64,000 nt of DNA, taken from contig NZ_CP108381.1 in assembly GCF_035956715.1 (NCBI RefSeq), positions 2,976,001 through 3,040,000 on the forward strand. The letters are read 5' to 3'. Of this stretch, positions 8,655-16,830 are shown in pieces. Source of the DNA: Nocardia sp. NBC_01329. Lineage in GTDB: Bacteria > Actinomycetota > Actinomycetes > Mycobacteriales > Mycobacteriaceae. The translations under genes and the position numbers were made by a program. Every line of letters begins with the position of its first letter. Position 1 is the stretch's first letter. The notes beneath the pieces were generated by a model. It saw only the letters and a list, made by a program, of their open reading frames with translations. It made no database searches and was not told the origin of the DNA.

Positions 8655-9037
8655 GGGTTCCGCCCAGCAGGGATATGGTCCATAACGATCGATTGATCGG
8701 CCTTGTTCAGTAGGTGTTCATGTCCGGGTACGAACATCCCCCATCGCGAAGAGCGAACTCCGGCGCGTTCCACTGTTCGGATCACCGGTAACGGCACCAC
8801 ACCCGTCACCGCTCCACGAACCCGGCCTCGCACCATGTCGCGCTTCGGTGTGCCCGCGCCGGCTGCACGTTCGCCATCGGGCTCGGGAGATACCCAGCAC
8901 CGGTAACGCGTCCGGGGCGCGGTCCCGGAACGATCCTCGATATGTCGAGAGTTCCTACCTTCATCCCCACCTGCTGGGTCGTCCTCATCGACCGGGCCGG
9001 GCTGCTCATCGGCCACATACGCACGACGAGGAGCCGG
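8655..9037. other. Intergenic region without a supported gene
   Basis: 383 bases between the fusion regulator and the TolB-like remnant. Frames on both strands are open by GC bias only, with no ribosome site, family motif or convincing hairpin. Confidence 0.5.
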
Positions 9038-9181
9038 GTGCTGCGCGCCGTCGCTATCACCCTCGCGGTGCCGGGACCGGCCATCAGCTGCGGTTCGGAG
9101 TCTCACCAGCCATCGCGTCCGGCGAAGATCGCGTTCGCCGACGATCGGCGGTCGGTCTTCGTGATGAATCCCGATGGCACT
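9038..9181 (+). pseudogene. N-terminal remnant of a TolB/PD40-like lipoprotein
   Basis: From GTG 9038 (GAGGAG just upstream) the frame reads a short basic-hydrophobic leader, a lipobox-like AISC, and then RPAKIAFADDRR followed by VFVMNPDGT, which matches one blade of TolB/PD40 beta-propeller repeats. After about residue 48 the similarity stops, and the frame runs with no propeller sequence into the end of the convergent oxidoreductase gene, stopping at 9259. A full propeller protein would need hundreds more residues, so I read this as a truncated remnant. The similarity is short, so the call is tentative. Confidence 0.4.
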
Positions 9182-9222
9182 CGTGACCGAGGCCGGCGCC
9201 CTCGAACCAGCCGCAGCCGCGG

Positions 9223-10134
9223 TCACGAACGCGGCTTTGCCTGCTTGAACAGCTCATAGATGGCGAAATAGTTCTGTCCGCCGTATCCCTCGGCGATGGC
9301 GTGTTCGGCTATCTCTTTCATCAGCCGCGGCTGGCCGGAGTGGACGCCCTGCTCCTCGCTGGTGCGGGTGATGTGTTCCAGTGCATTCAGATTCATCTCC
9401 AGCGTGCCCAAAGCGCCGGGGTAGTTGGCGGCGTCCAGGTCTGGCGCCTGCTCGGCCAGTGACGCGTAGTCCACCACGGCGGGCATGAACCAGCCGAACG
9501 CCAACTCGGCGAACTTCTGGGCCGACACATTCGCGGAATCGAGCAGGGCGGTCGCGTGTAGCCAGCCGTTGATGGTCGCGTACATCATCTCGAGTAGAGC
9601 GGTGTTGTAGAGCACCGCCAGGCCGGTATCAGCCCCGAGATAGCGCGGGTCCCCCAAGCTCGCCAATGTCGTGCGGTGCCGATCGAAGACGCTCTGCTCA
9701 CCGCTGTACAGAAATACCGCGTCGGGTTCGCCCACCAGCGGCGGCGGCACCATGATGGCACCGTCGAGATAGTCGATGCCGTGTTCGGCGGACCATGCGA
9801 GGGCTGCGTGCGCCTCGGTCGGCGTCCCGGAGCTGAGGTTGACAAGGACGCGGCCTTCGAGCTCGGCGGTAGCGGGGTCGACGACCCGGTACATGGTCTC
9901 GTAGTCGTTCAGGCACACGATTGTGATCGGGCTCGCGGCGACCGCCTCGGAAACGGTCTGCGCGCGGCCGGCGCCCTTTGCGACCAGCTCGTCGGCTTTG
10001 CCGGGTGTACGGTTCCAGACGGTGAGGGAATGCCCCTGCTTCAACAATGCTTCTGCCAGCGCCAGGCCCATGGGCCCGAGGCCCACGAGGGTGACCCGGT
10101 TGTCGTGCTGGTTGGTCGCGTGCTCGAGTGTCAT
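9223..10134 (-). CDS. NADPH-dependent imine reductase-like / beta-hydroxyacid dehydrogenase family oxidoreductase
   Basis: A 303-residue protein with a Rossmann motif GLGPMG (about 18-23), VWNRTPGK (about 39-46, an NADP-type NRT) and DGAIMVPPP (about 124-132), a combination typical of imine reductases within the 3-hydroxyisobutyrate dehydrogenase superfamily. The segment GLAVLYNTALL (about 171-181) has Asn where many imine reductases have Asp or Tyr as proton donor. Such enzymes reduce cyclic imines or aminate ketones; the physiological substrate is usually unknown. It is a single gene with an inverted repeat 17 bases before its ATG. Confidence 0.8.
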   Translation of the reverse strand: MTLEHATNQHDNRVTLVGLGPMGLALAEALLKQGHSLTVWNRTPGKADELVAKGAGRAQTVSEAVAASPITIVCLNDYETMYRVVDPATAELEGRVLVNLSSGTPTEAHAALAWSAEHGIDYLDGAIMVPPPLVGEPDAVFLYSGEQSVFDRHRTTLASLGDPRYLGADTGLAVLYNTALLEMMYATINGWLHATALLDSANVSAQKFAELAFGWFMPAVVDYASLAEQAPDLDAANYPGALGTLEMNLNALEHITRTSEEQGVHSGQPRLMKEIAEHAIAEGYGGQNYFAIYELFKQAKPRS

Positions 10135-10150
10135 ACAAGGTACGTTAAAG

Positions 10151-10168
10151 TCTCACATCGGTGTGAGA
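10151..10168. promoter_or_regulatory. Inverted repeat upstream of the imine-reductase-like gene
   Basis: TCTCACA (10151-10157) and TGTGAGA (10162-10168) are perfect inverted arms with a 4-base spacer, 17 bases before the ATG at 10134. The position suits a repressor or MerR-type activator site. No regulator gene is adjacent. Confidence 0.55.
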
Positions 10169-10296
10169 GTCAACTCGAATCCGTGTGGTGGCCGACACAC
10201 ACGCACAGGGCCGCGGCTCGACGAACCGGCATCGGCGTGCGTCGGCGGCGGCCGGGAGTAGTCCCTGCCACACGCGATGGCGGAACCGCCCCGACA

Positions 10297-11508
10297 TCAC
10301 TGGCGGTAGGTCGCCAAGAAGCGGCCGATACGTTCGATGATCGCCTCGAGATCGTCGGCGTGCGGGAGGGTCACGATGCGGAAGTGGTCGGGGCGGGGCC
10401 AGTTGAAGCCGGTGCCCTGCACAATGTGCAGCTTCTCCTGGAGGAGGAGATCCAGGACGAATCGTTCATCGTCGTGGATCGGATAGATATCGAGGTCGAT
10501 CTTCGGGAAGGCGTAGATCGCACCCTTGGGCTTTACACAGGACACGCCGGGGATGGTATTGAGCGCTTCCCAGGCGCGGTCGCGTTGTTCACGTAGCCGG
10601 CCACCGGGCAGTGTGAGGTCGTAGATGCTCTGATGACCGCCGAGAGCGGCCTGAATCGCCTGCTGTGCGGGTACGTTCGCGCAGAGACGCAGGCCCGCGA
10701 GCATGGTCAGACCCTCCAGATAGCTCTTTGCGTGGTGCGTCGGACCCGACACCACCAGCCATCCTCCCCGGAACCCGGCACATCGATAGGACTTCGACAA
10801 TCCGGAGAAGGTCAGGCACAACAGGTCCGGAGCGAGTGGGGCGGTCGCGGTGTGAGTGAGGTCGTCGTAGTGGATCTTGTCGTAGATCTCGTCGGAGAAC
10901 ACCACGAGATTGTGACGACGTGCGATCTCCAAAATCTCACGCAGGACATGCGGCGGATAGACCGCGCCGGTGGGGTTGTTCGGGTTGATGATCACGATCG
11001 CGCGAGTGCGGTCGGTGACCTTCGCCGCGATATCGGCCGCATCGGGGTACCAGTCGGAGGACTCGTCGCACTGGTAGTGCACGGCCCGGCCGCCGTTGAG
11101 CGTGGTCGCCGCGGTCCACAGCGGAAAGTCCGGCGCGGGGACGAGTACCTCGTCGCCGTTCTCCAGCAGCGCCGTCATCGCCATCATGATCAGTTCCGAT
11201 ACGCCGTTGCCGAGGAACACCTCCTCGACATCGACATCGTCCATGCCCAGGTCCTGGTAGTACTGCACGACGGCGCGCCGCGCCGAGAGCAACCCCTTGG
11301 AGGAGGAGTAGCCACTGGATGCCGGCAACGTACGGACGATGTCCTGCAGGATTTCCGATGGCGCCTCGAACCCGAACAACAGCGGATTGCCGGTATTCAG
11401 CTTCACCACATGATGCCCCTCGACCTCCAGTCGCGCGGCGTGTTCGGCGACCGGGCCGCGGATCTCGTAGGACACGCCCGACAACTTGCTCGACTGCTTG
11501 ACCTGCAT
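10297..11508 (-). CDS. alaA: PLP-dependent alanine/aspartate-type aminotransferase
   Basis: A 403-residue fold-type I aminotransferase. NPNNPTG lies at about 175-181, SDEIYDKI at about 205-212, the Schiff-base lysine in SGLSKSYRCAGFRGGW at about 239, and a C-terminal FRIVTLPHADDL. The stretch MQVKQSSKLSGVSYEIRGPV is the usual AlaA-type N-terminus, linking pyruvate/alanine with glutamate/2-oxoglutarate. ATG 11508 is preferred, with GAAGAGG 6 bases upstream; ATG 11514 is too close to it. The gene is divergent from an HxlR regulator across a double palindrome, so it is probably regulated by it. Confidence 0.9.
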   Translation of the reverse strand: MQVKQSSKLSGVSYEIRGPVAEHAARLEVEGHHVVKLNTGNPLLFGFEAPSEILQDIVRTLPASSGYSSSKGLLSARRAVVQYYQDLGMDDVDVEEVFLGNGVSELIMMAMTALLENGDEVLVPAPDFPLWTAATTLNGGRAVHYQCDESSDWYPDAADIAAKVTDRTRAIVIINPNNPTGAVYPPHVLREILEIARRHNLVVFSDEIYDKIHYDDLTHTATAPLAPDLLCLTFSGLSKSYRCAGFRGGWLVVSGPTHHAKSYLEGLTMLAGLRLCANVPAQQAIQAALGGHQSIYDLTLPGGRLREQRDRAWEALNTIPGVSCVKPKGAIYAFPKIDLDIYPIHDDERFVLDLLLQEKLHIVQGTGFNWPRPDHFRIVTLPHADDLEAIIERIGRFLATYRQ

Positions 11509-11545
11509 CAACATCCTCTTCTCGGCACGGCTGCCGCCTACTCTA

Positions 11546-11581
11546 CTTGGAAGTTCCAAGTATGCCCTTGGAATTTCCAAG
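11546..11581. promoter_or_regulatory. Two CTTGGAA-N-TTCCAAG operators, 21 bp apart
   Basis: CTTGGAAGTTCCAAG (11546-11560) and CTTGGAATTTCCAAG (11567-11581) differ only at the centre and slightly off it. Their 21-bp spacing puts them on the same face of the helix. They fill the gap between the aminotransferase start (11508) and the HxlR start (11602), 20 bases before the latter. Confidence 0.85.
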
Positions 11582-11601
11582 CTCTGAGCTAGAGTGAGGG
11601 C

Positions 11602-12174
11602 ATGTCCCGCCGAACCTACGGTCACTTCTGTGCCGTCAGCCGCGCACTGGACGTCGTGGGAGACCGGTGGAATCTGCTCGTGGTCCGCGAACTGTCATCG
11701 GGTCCGCGCCGCTACAGCGATCTGTTCGCCGACTTGCCCGGCATCAGCACCGATGTGCTGGCGGCCCGGCTCAAAGATCTCGAGCGCGAGGGCGTACTCA
11801 CGCGCCGCCGCGTCGGCCCACGGGCGACGACCACGGTCTACGAACTCACCGCGGTGGGCGTCGGCCTGCGGCCCGTGCTCGACGCACTGTCGGCCTGGGG
11901 CACACCACTACTCGGCGAGCGCGGCGACACCGATGCTGTCCGCGCGCACTGGTTCGCCCTGCCGCTGGGCCGCGCGGTCGCAGACCTGGTCGAGACGGGG
12001 ACGGTCACCGTCCATATCGGTGAGAGCACCCTCTACTACGTGGTGACCGAAACGGGCGTCAGCCATCACGACGGCCCCGCGGCCGAACCGGACCTCGAAC
12101 TCCACCTCGATCTCTCCGGCGCGATCGACGTAGCGCGAGGCAACCGCACCTTGGCCGATACCGTCACCACCTGA
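11602..12174 (+). CDS. HxlR family winged-helix regulator with C-terminal extension
   Basis: A 190-residue protein. Residues 1-100 form the HxlR/MarR-like winged helix: the start with Cys10 (YGHFCAVSRALDVVGDRW), RYSDLFADLPGIS and ARLKDLEREGVL. The remaining 90 residues resemble the SCP2-like domain often attached to actinobacterial HxlR proteins and could bind a lipophilic ligand. The single N-terminal cysteine could sense oxidants or quinones, as in some relatives. It is divergent from the aminotransferase with twin operators between, so autoregulation is likely. Confidence 0.88.
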   Translation: MSRRTYGHFCAVSRALDVVGDRWNLLVVRELSSGPRRYSDLFADLPGISTDVLAARLKDLEREGVLTRRRVGPRATTTVYELTAVGVGLRPVLDALSAWGTPLLGERGDTDAVRAHWFALPLGRAVADLVETGTVTVHIGESTLYYVVTETGVSHHDGPAAEPDLELHLDLSGAIDVARGNRTLADTVTT

Positions 12175-12241
12175 CCGCCCATGGCAACCCACGAATACCG
12201 ATCCATCGAGTCACTCGTCAACCGATCCTGGAGGTCTTACC

Positions 12242-12712
12242 GTGCTCAACCGTGCTCGACTGTTCGCGATCCCGGCGATCGCACTACTCGCTCCCGGCGC
12301 TGTAGCGCTGGCCGCCGGACCCGCAACGGCTGACGATCTCGACGAATGGACGTCGGTCGACAACGCCGAGTACCTGGTCCGGACTCCGGATCACGACGCG
12401 ACGGTTTTCTTCCGAACCCCGGATGGGCGCCACTGCGCGATCTACCTCGACGGGCTGTCGGGATGCGATGCCGTGCCGATCGACGCTCCGGCAGGGACGA
12501 ACGGAGTACGCGTTTCCGGCAACGAACCTGCCCACTACGTAGCCTCCGATACGCCGATATTCACCTATTCCGGCGAAGCGAAGGTTCTACCGGAGGGGCA
12601 CAAAGTCTCGTTGGGATACGCCACCTGCGGCGTCGGCTTCCAGGGGACGGTCACGTGCGACATCCTCGACCACGGATTCACCATCGCCGCCACCTACGGC
12701 ATCCTGCACTGA
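12242..12712 (+). CDS. Small secreted protein of unknown function
   Basis: A 156-residue protein from GTG 12242, with GGAGG 7 bases upstream. A signal peptide (basic start, hydrophobic core of about 20 residues, cleavage near ATADDL at about 30) leads to a mature domain of about 125 residues with four cysteines (HCAI, GCDA, TCGV, TCDI), probably two disulphides. This resembles the many small exported proteins of Nocardia and Mycobacterium. No family or partner is recognised. Confidence 0.78.
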   Translation: MLNRARLFAIPAIALLAPGAVALAAGPATADDLDEWTSVDNAEYLVRTPDHDATVFFRTPDGRHCAIYLDGLSGCDAVPIDAPAGTNGVRVSGNEPAHYVASDTPIFTYSGEAKVLPEGHKVSLGYATCGVGFQGTVTCDILDHGFTIAATYGILH

Positions 12713-12720
12713 GAAAGTGG

Positions 12721-12763
12721 GCCCGGCAAGTCGCGGCCGGAAGCCACCCGGGTGGCGCCGGGC
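12721..12763. terminator. Possible hairpin between convergent genes
   Basis: GCCCGGC (12721-12727) pairs with GCCGGGC (12757-12763) around a loop containing the palindrome GCCACCCGGGTGGC (12743-12756). It lies between the ends of the secreted protein (12712) and glycerate kinase (12768). Confidence 0.4.
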
Positions 12764-12767
12764 GTAT

Positions 12768-13886
12768 TCATCGCGCCACGAGGGCGGTGCGGCCGATCCG
12801 CCGGCCGATCCGGGTCAGCAGCTGCCGGGTCAGTTCAGGATCACCGGCGGTATCTCTGTCGGTGTAGTCGCCGAGGGAATGGATGTCGGTGAATCCCGCG
12901 AGTCCCCATCGGTCCGGGGACAGCGTGTTCCGCCCGGCGACGGCGACGACCGGGACGGGGTGGGAGCGGCGAGCCAGAACCGCAGGCAGTTTGCCGTGCG
13001 CTGTCTGCTCGTCGATACTTCCCTCCCCGGTGACCACCAAGTCGTAACCGGGCAGGTGCCGATCGTATTCGAACAGGTCGAGAAAGTAATCGGCACCTGA
13101 CACGATCTCGCCGCCGAGCAGTAACGCGGCGAAGCCGATCCCGCCCGCGCTGCCCGCTCCGGCTGTGGCCGCGAAGGCCTGCGCGTCCGGGTAGCCGCTG
13201 CGGGCGAAGGCGCGGACGAGGTTGCGCAGGCCGGCGTCGAGGAACCGCACCTCGGCGTCGGTGGCCCCCTTCTGTGGGCCGTACACCGCCGCCGCGCCGT
13301 CCGGTCCGAGCAAGGGATTGGTGACATCGCCTGCGACCACGATCTCGACCCCGGCCGGTCTCGCCGCCCGCGATGAGTCGACAGTGTGGACTCGGCCCAG
13401 ACTCCGTCCGCATGCTCGCAATCGCCTTCCCCTCGCGTCGGCGAAGGTGAAACCCAGCGCGGCGAGCAGTCCCATCCCGCCGTCGGTGCTGGCGCTGCCA
13501 CCGAGTGCGAGGACCAATCGGTGCGGCCGACAGCGCAACGCTTGCGCGATGGCTTGTCCCATACCGAGGCTGCTCGCATCCAGCGGCAGGGTGCGGCCGC
13601 TCGGCAGGGTGGCCAGGCCGCAGGTATTCGCGACCTCGACCACAGCGGTACCGGCGCCGACGGCGATCCGCCCGTATCTCGGAGTTCCCGCCGCCCCGGC
13701 CACCGTTACCGGATGCGGAACGAAACCGGCCGCGACCGCGGCATCGACGCTTCCATCCCCGCCGTCGGCCAGCGGCATTCTGTAGCTGTCGGCTCCCGCC
13801 TCCGCCAAGCCCGCCGCCAGCCGGTCGGCCACCTCGGACGCGGCGAGACTCCCTTTGAACTTGTCCGGGGCAACCAGAACCCTCAC
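12768..13886 (-). CDS. glxK: Glycerate kinase
   Basis: A 372-residue member of the GarK/GlxK family, which phosphorylates D-glycerate to 2-phosphoglycerate. Typical marks: N-terminal VLVAPDKFKGSL, MPLADGGDGSVDA, LGGSASTDGGMGLLAALG, and C-terminal VVTGEGSIDEQTAHGK. It starts at GTG 13886 with AGGAAG upstream and is the last gene of the permease, binding protein, ATPase and kinase operon. The position implies that the imported compound, or a cleavage product of it, yields glycerate. Confidence 0.93.
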   Translation of the reverse strand: MRVLVAPDKFKGSLAASEVADRLAAGLAEAGADSYRMPLADGGDGSVDAAVAAGFVPHPVTVAGAAGTPRYGRIAVGAGTAVVEVANTCGLATLPSGRTLPLDASSLGMGQAIAQALRCRPHRLVLALGGSASTDGGMGLLAALGFTFADARGRRLRACGRSLGRVHTVDSSRAARPAGVEIVVAGDVTNPLLGPDGAAAVYGPQKGATDAEVRFLDAGLRNLVRAFARSGYPDAQAFAATAGAGSAGGIGFAALLLGGEIVSGADYFLDLFEYDRHLPGYDLVVTGEGSIDEQTAHGKLPAVLARRSHPVPVVAVAGRNTLSPDRWGLAGFTDIHSLGDYTDRDTAGDPELTRQLLTRIGRRIGRTALVAR

Positions 13887-13926
13887 GCGGTCGGCTTCCT
13901 GTCAGTGAGTCGGCGGGGATCGAATA

Positions 13927-14730
13927 TCAGTCCGCTTGCGCCACCGAACCGAGCAGATCCCGGACCCGGTTGGCGACCCTGATGAATTCCGGCGTCTCCA
14001 TCGTCGTGGCGTAGTTCCGGTGCGCGGGCAGGTCGACGTCGAGCATTTCGATGATCCTGCCCGGCCGCGGGCTCATCACGACGACCCGGTTGGCGAGATA
14101 TACGGCCTCGGCCACCGAATGGGTGACCAGCAGCACGGTTGTGCCCGTTTCCCGCCAGATCCGATGCAGCTCGACATTCATCCGTTCCCTGGTCAGCGCG
14201 TCGAGTGCGCCGAACGGTTCGTCCATCAGCAGTACTTCCGGTTCGTGCAGCAGGGCCCGGCACAGTGAAACCCGTTGCTGCATACCGCCGGAGAGTTCGT
14301 GCGGCAGCGCATCCTCGAATCCGCCGAGTCCGGTCATCTCGATGAGACGGGCGCATTCGGCCGCGGCCGTCCGTTTGTTCATGCCGCGCATCTCGGCCTG
14401 GAGCAGGATGTTCTTGCGTACGGTCCGCCATTCCAGCAGTGCGGCGCGCTGGAATACGTAGCCGATATTGCGCTGCGGCCCGCGCACGGGAGCGCCGCCG
14501 AGTTCGACATCGCCCCCGCTCGGATCGGTGAGGCCGGCGACGACTTTCAGCAGTGTCGATTTGCCGCAGCCGGACGGGCCGACGATCGAAACGAATTCGC
14601 CTCGACGGACCTGCAAGTCGACGTCGTGCAGTGCCGTGACCTCGCCGCGTTTGGACGAGAACCGGACGTTCAGGTCGGTTACCGCGACCGCGGTATCGGT
14701 GCGAGCGATGGTGGTGGTGGATGTGCTCAT
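13927..14730 (-). CDS. ABC transporter ATP-binding protein (SsuB/TauB/THI5-transporter type)
   Basis: A 267-residue nucleotide-binding subunit. Walker A GPSGCGKST is at about 51-59, Q-loop YVFQ near 91-94, signature LSGGMQQR at about 146-153, Walker B LLMDEP at about 167-172, and the H-loop in VTHSVAEA. ATG 14730 has AGGTGA 4 bases upstream. GTG 14751 is an alternative that overlaps the binding-protein stop as GTGA. It works with the adjacent permease and lipoprotein as an importer of the nitrate/sulfonate/pyrimidine-precursor class. Confidence 0.9.
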   Translation of the reverse strand: MSTSTTTIARTDTAVAVTDLNVRFSSKRGEVTALHDVDLQVRRGEFVSIVGPSGCGKSTLLKVVAGLTDPSGGDVELGGAPVRGPQRNIGYVFQRAALLEWRTVRKNILLQAEMRGMNKRTAAAECARLIEMTGLGGFEDALPHELSGGMQQRVSLCRALLHEPEVLLMDEPFGALDALTRERMNVELHRIWRETGTTVLLVTHSVAEAVYLANRVVVMSPRPGRIIEMLDVDLPAHRNYATTMETPEFIRVANRVRDLLGSVAQAD

Positions 14731-14747
14731 ATCGTCACCTGCTCCGG

Positions 14748-15788
14748 TCACGGCTTGGTGGTGGGTGTGAACTCAGCGGCCCAGTACTTGGCCGGGTTCT
14801 CGGCCTTGTCGAGGAGCTTCGCGCTGCTGAGGACATCGACGGTGGCGCGCCAATTCGCTTCGGAATTGGTTCCCGGCGCATTACCGGCGGTCTCCGGCGT
14901 GCTGAGCAGCGGGATAGTCTGCTGCCACTGCTGGAGCAATACCTGCTGCGGCGGCAACTGTGGATCCTTACCTTCCATCGCGGCGACCGCTGCCTCCGGA
15001 TTCGCGACCGCGGCGGCGAAGGCTTCGCTCGTCGCATCCACCATGGCCTGTACCAGCTCGGGCGAGGACTCGATGGTGGCCTCATTCGCGATCAGCCCGT
15101 TACTGAAGAAGTTCAGGCCCTGGTCCGAATACCGCAGGTAGCGGACCTCTTTACCGCTCTTGTTCGCGATCGTGGGGCCCTGGTCGTGTGCGAATCCGAT
15201 CAGCCCGTCGACGCGCCCCGAGAGCATCGCCGACATCTTGCCCGCCGAGTCGAGGCTCTGCTGGGTCACCTGGTCGGCCGGAACGCCTGCCTTGTCGAGA
15301 TAGACCGGGAAGGTCGTGGTCGGTGCGTCACCCGCGGAGACGGCAATGGTCTTACCCGCCAGATCGGCCGGCGTCCGGATATTCGAATCGGCGAATACCT
15401 GCACTGCCGACGGGGTGGTCTGGAGGTAGACGCCGACGCTCTTGATCTTGACGCCCTTATCGATATTGCTGAGGACGGCCGGAGTATCGGCCCAGCCGAA
15501 GTCGGTCTGCTTCGAACCGGTGGCCTGCGCGGTTTTGGTCGAGCCCTGGCCGGCCGAGATCTTCAGATCGATGCCGTGCTCGGCGAAAATGCCCTCTTGC
15601 ACCCCGTAATAGAACGGGGCGTGCTCGCCGTAGGGGTACCAGTTGAGCATCAGCGACACCGGGGTGGTCTTTCCGTCGGCGCCGGGATCCTTCGCGTCGT
15701 TGCCGCCGCCCCCGCAGCCGGTCAGTACCAGGACCGAGGCCACCGCGGCGGCGCCGATCGTCGTGAGTGTGCGAATTCCGAATTTCAT
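14748..15788 (-). CDS. ABC transporter substrate-binding lipoprotein, NMT1/THI5-like
   Basis: A 346-residue exported lipoprotein. A lipobox LTGC gives Cys25, and the mature part starts VSLMLNWYPYGEHAPFYYGVQEGIF, the NMT1/THI5-like signature of binding proteins for pyrimidine or thiamine precursors and other aromatic or sulfonate ligands. ATG 15788 has GGAGAA 6 bases upstream. It lies 44 bases after the permease and just before the ATPase. The ligand is unknown; the operon context with glycerate kinase and a LacI regulon suggests a carbohydrate-like or hydroxy-acid ligand, which would be unusual for this class. Confidence 0.9.
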   Translation of the reverse strand: MKFGIRTLTTIGAAAVASVLVLTGCGGGGNDAKDPGADGKTTPVSLMLNWYPYGEHAPFYYGVQEGIFAEHGIDLKISAGQGSTKTAQATGSKQTDFGWADTPAVLSNIDKGVKIKSVGVYLQTTPSAVQVFADSNIRTPADLAGKTIAVSAGDAPTTTFPVYLDKAGVPADQVTQQSLDSAGKMSAMLSGRVDGLIGFAHDQGPTIANKSGKEVRYLRYSDQGLNFFSNGLIANEATIESSPELVQAMVDATSEAFAAAVANPEAAVAAMEGKDPQLPPQQVLLQQWQQTIPLLSTPETAGNAPGTNSEANWRATVDVLSSAKLLDKAENPAKYWAAEFTPTTKP

Positions 15789-15832
15789 GCGAGTTCTCCA
15801 GCTGTGGCGCGAAGACGGTTTGTCCGACATGC

Positions 15833-16705
15833 TCATGCCGCGCCGACGGCCGAAGCCGTGGAGCGACGGGAGGCGTGCCATGGAATGAGGAACTGCTCGG
15901 CGATCTCGATGATCGCGAACAGGATGATGCCCAGCATGGACATGATGATCAGGGCGGCGAACAGCATCGCTGTGTCGATATTGCCGTTGGCTTGCAGAAT
16001 CACGTAGCCGAGGCCCTCGTTCGCGCCGACGAATTCGCCGACGACGGCGCCGGTGACCGCGAGGGTGGCGGCGATTTTGAGGCCGGACATCAACTGGGGC
16101 AGTGAGGCCGGAAAACGTACCTTCACGAAGGTCTTCCAATTGCTCGCGCCCATCGTGGAGGTGAGCTCGAGTATCTCGGGATCCACCGAGCGCAGCCCGG
16201 CCATACCGGAGATGACGATCGGGAAGAAGGCCATCAGTACGGCGACGAGGATCTTGGGACTGGTGCCGAACCCGAGCCATACGATGAACAGCGGTGCGAT
16301 CGCGATTTTGGGGATGACCTGCGCGAAGAGGATGAGCGGATACATCGTTCGCTCGATACCGCGCGAGTAGATCATCACCAGCGCGACGGCTTCGCCGATC
16401 AGCGCGGCGATAACGAAGCCGACCACCGTTTCGTAGGTCGTCACCCAGGTGTTCTGGAGCAGGTATGTCGAGTTGTCAGCGGCGGTGCGCCAAGTATCCG
16501 CCGGCGACGGCAGAATGTAGGGCTCGACGAATTCGAACTCGGTGACGGCCCACCATGCGGCGACGAGCACCGCTACCAGGGCGAGCGGCCGCCAAATGGT
16601 CGACCACATAGTGGATGGGGATGGGAGCTTCCGGCGCCGAGTGCTGACGGGTTGCGTCGCCTTCGGTGCGGAGGAACTGGCCTCGACGGACGTGACTACC
16701 GCCAT
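15833..16705 (-). CDS. ABC transporter permease (BPD_transp_1 type)
   Basis: A 290-residue membrane subunit with about six hydrophobic segments. The cytoplasmic coupling loop reads GASNWKTFVKVRFPASLPQLMSGLKI, the EAA-like motif of SsuC/ThiX-type permeases. ATG 16705 has AGGA 6 bases upstream; an earlier start at 16747 would precede any ribosome site. It is the first gene of the importer operon, with a LacI-type operator 49-62 bases before its ATG. Confidence 0.92.
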   Translation of the reverse strand: MAVVTSVEASSSAPKATQPVSTRRRKLPSPSTMWSTIWRPLALVAVLVAAWWAVTEFEFVEPYILPSPADTWRTAADNSTYLLQNTWVTTYETVVGFVIAALIGEAVALVMIYSRGIERTMYPLILFAQVIPKIAIAPLFIVWLGFGTSPKILVAVLMAFFPIVISGMAGLRSVDPEILELTSTMGASNWKTFVKVRFPASLPQLMSGLKIAATLAVTGAVVGEFVGANEGLGYVILQANGNIDTAMLFAALIIMSMLGIILFAIIEIAEQFLIPWHASRRSTASAVGAA

Positions 16706-16753
16706 CTGGGGTCCTAAAGCTAGTAGTGAGCGGGGTTCGCACTGCACCCGCTG

Positions 16754-16767
16754 GGAATGCGCTTTCC
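16754..16767. promoter_or_regulatory. LacI-type operator before the importer operon
   Basis: GGAATGCGCTTTCC, a 14-bp near-palindrome with a central CG as usual for LacI-family sites. It is the exact reverse complement of the site at 17935-17948. It lies between the LacI gene end and the permease ATG (16705). Confidence 0.8.
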
Positions 16768-16830
16768 GAAGCTGGGACCGAGGCTAGTGTGACCGGACCC
16801 ACAGTGTCAAGGGTTTCGAATTCTCGCAGG

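Noticed and set aside
8348..9226. 292-codon minus-strand frame across the 8655-9037 gap
   Set aside because: No ribosome site or motif, and its ends overlap supported genes; GC-driven open frame.
12743..12756. Perfect palindrome GCCACCCGGGTGGC as an operator
   Set aside because: Located between convergent gene ends, where a promoter is not expected; more likely part of a terminator structure.
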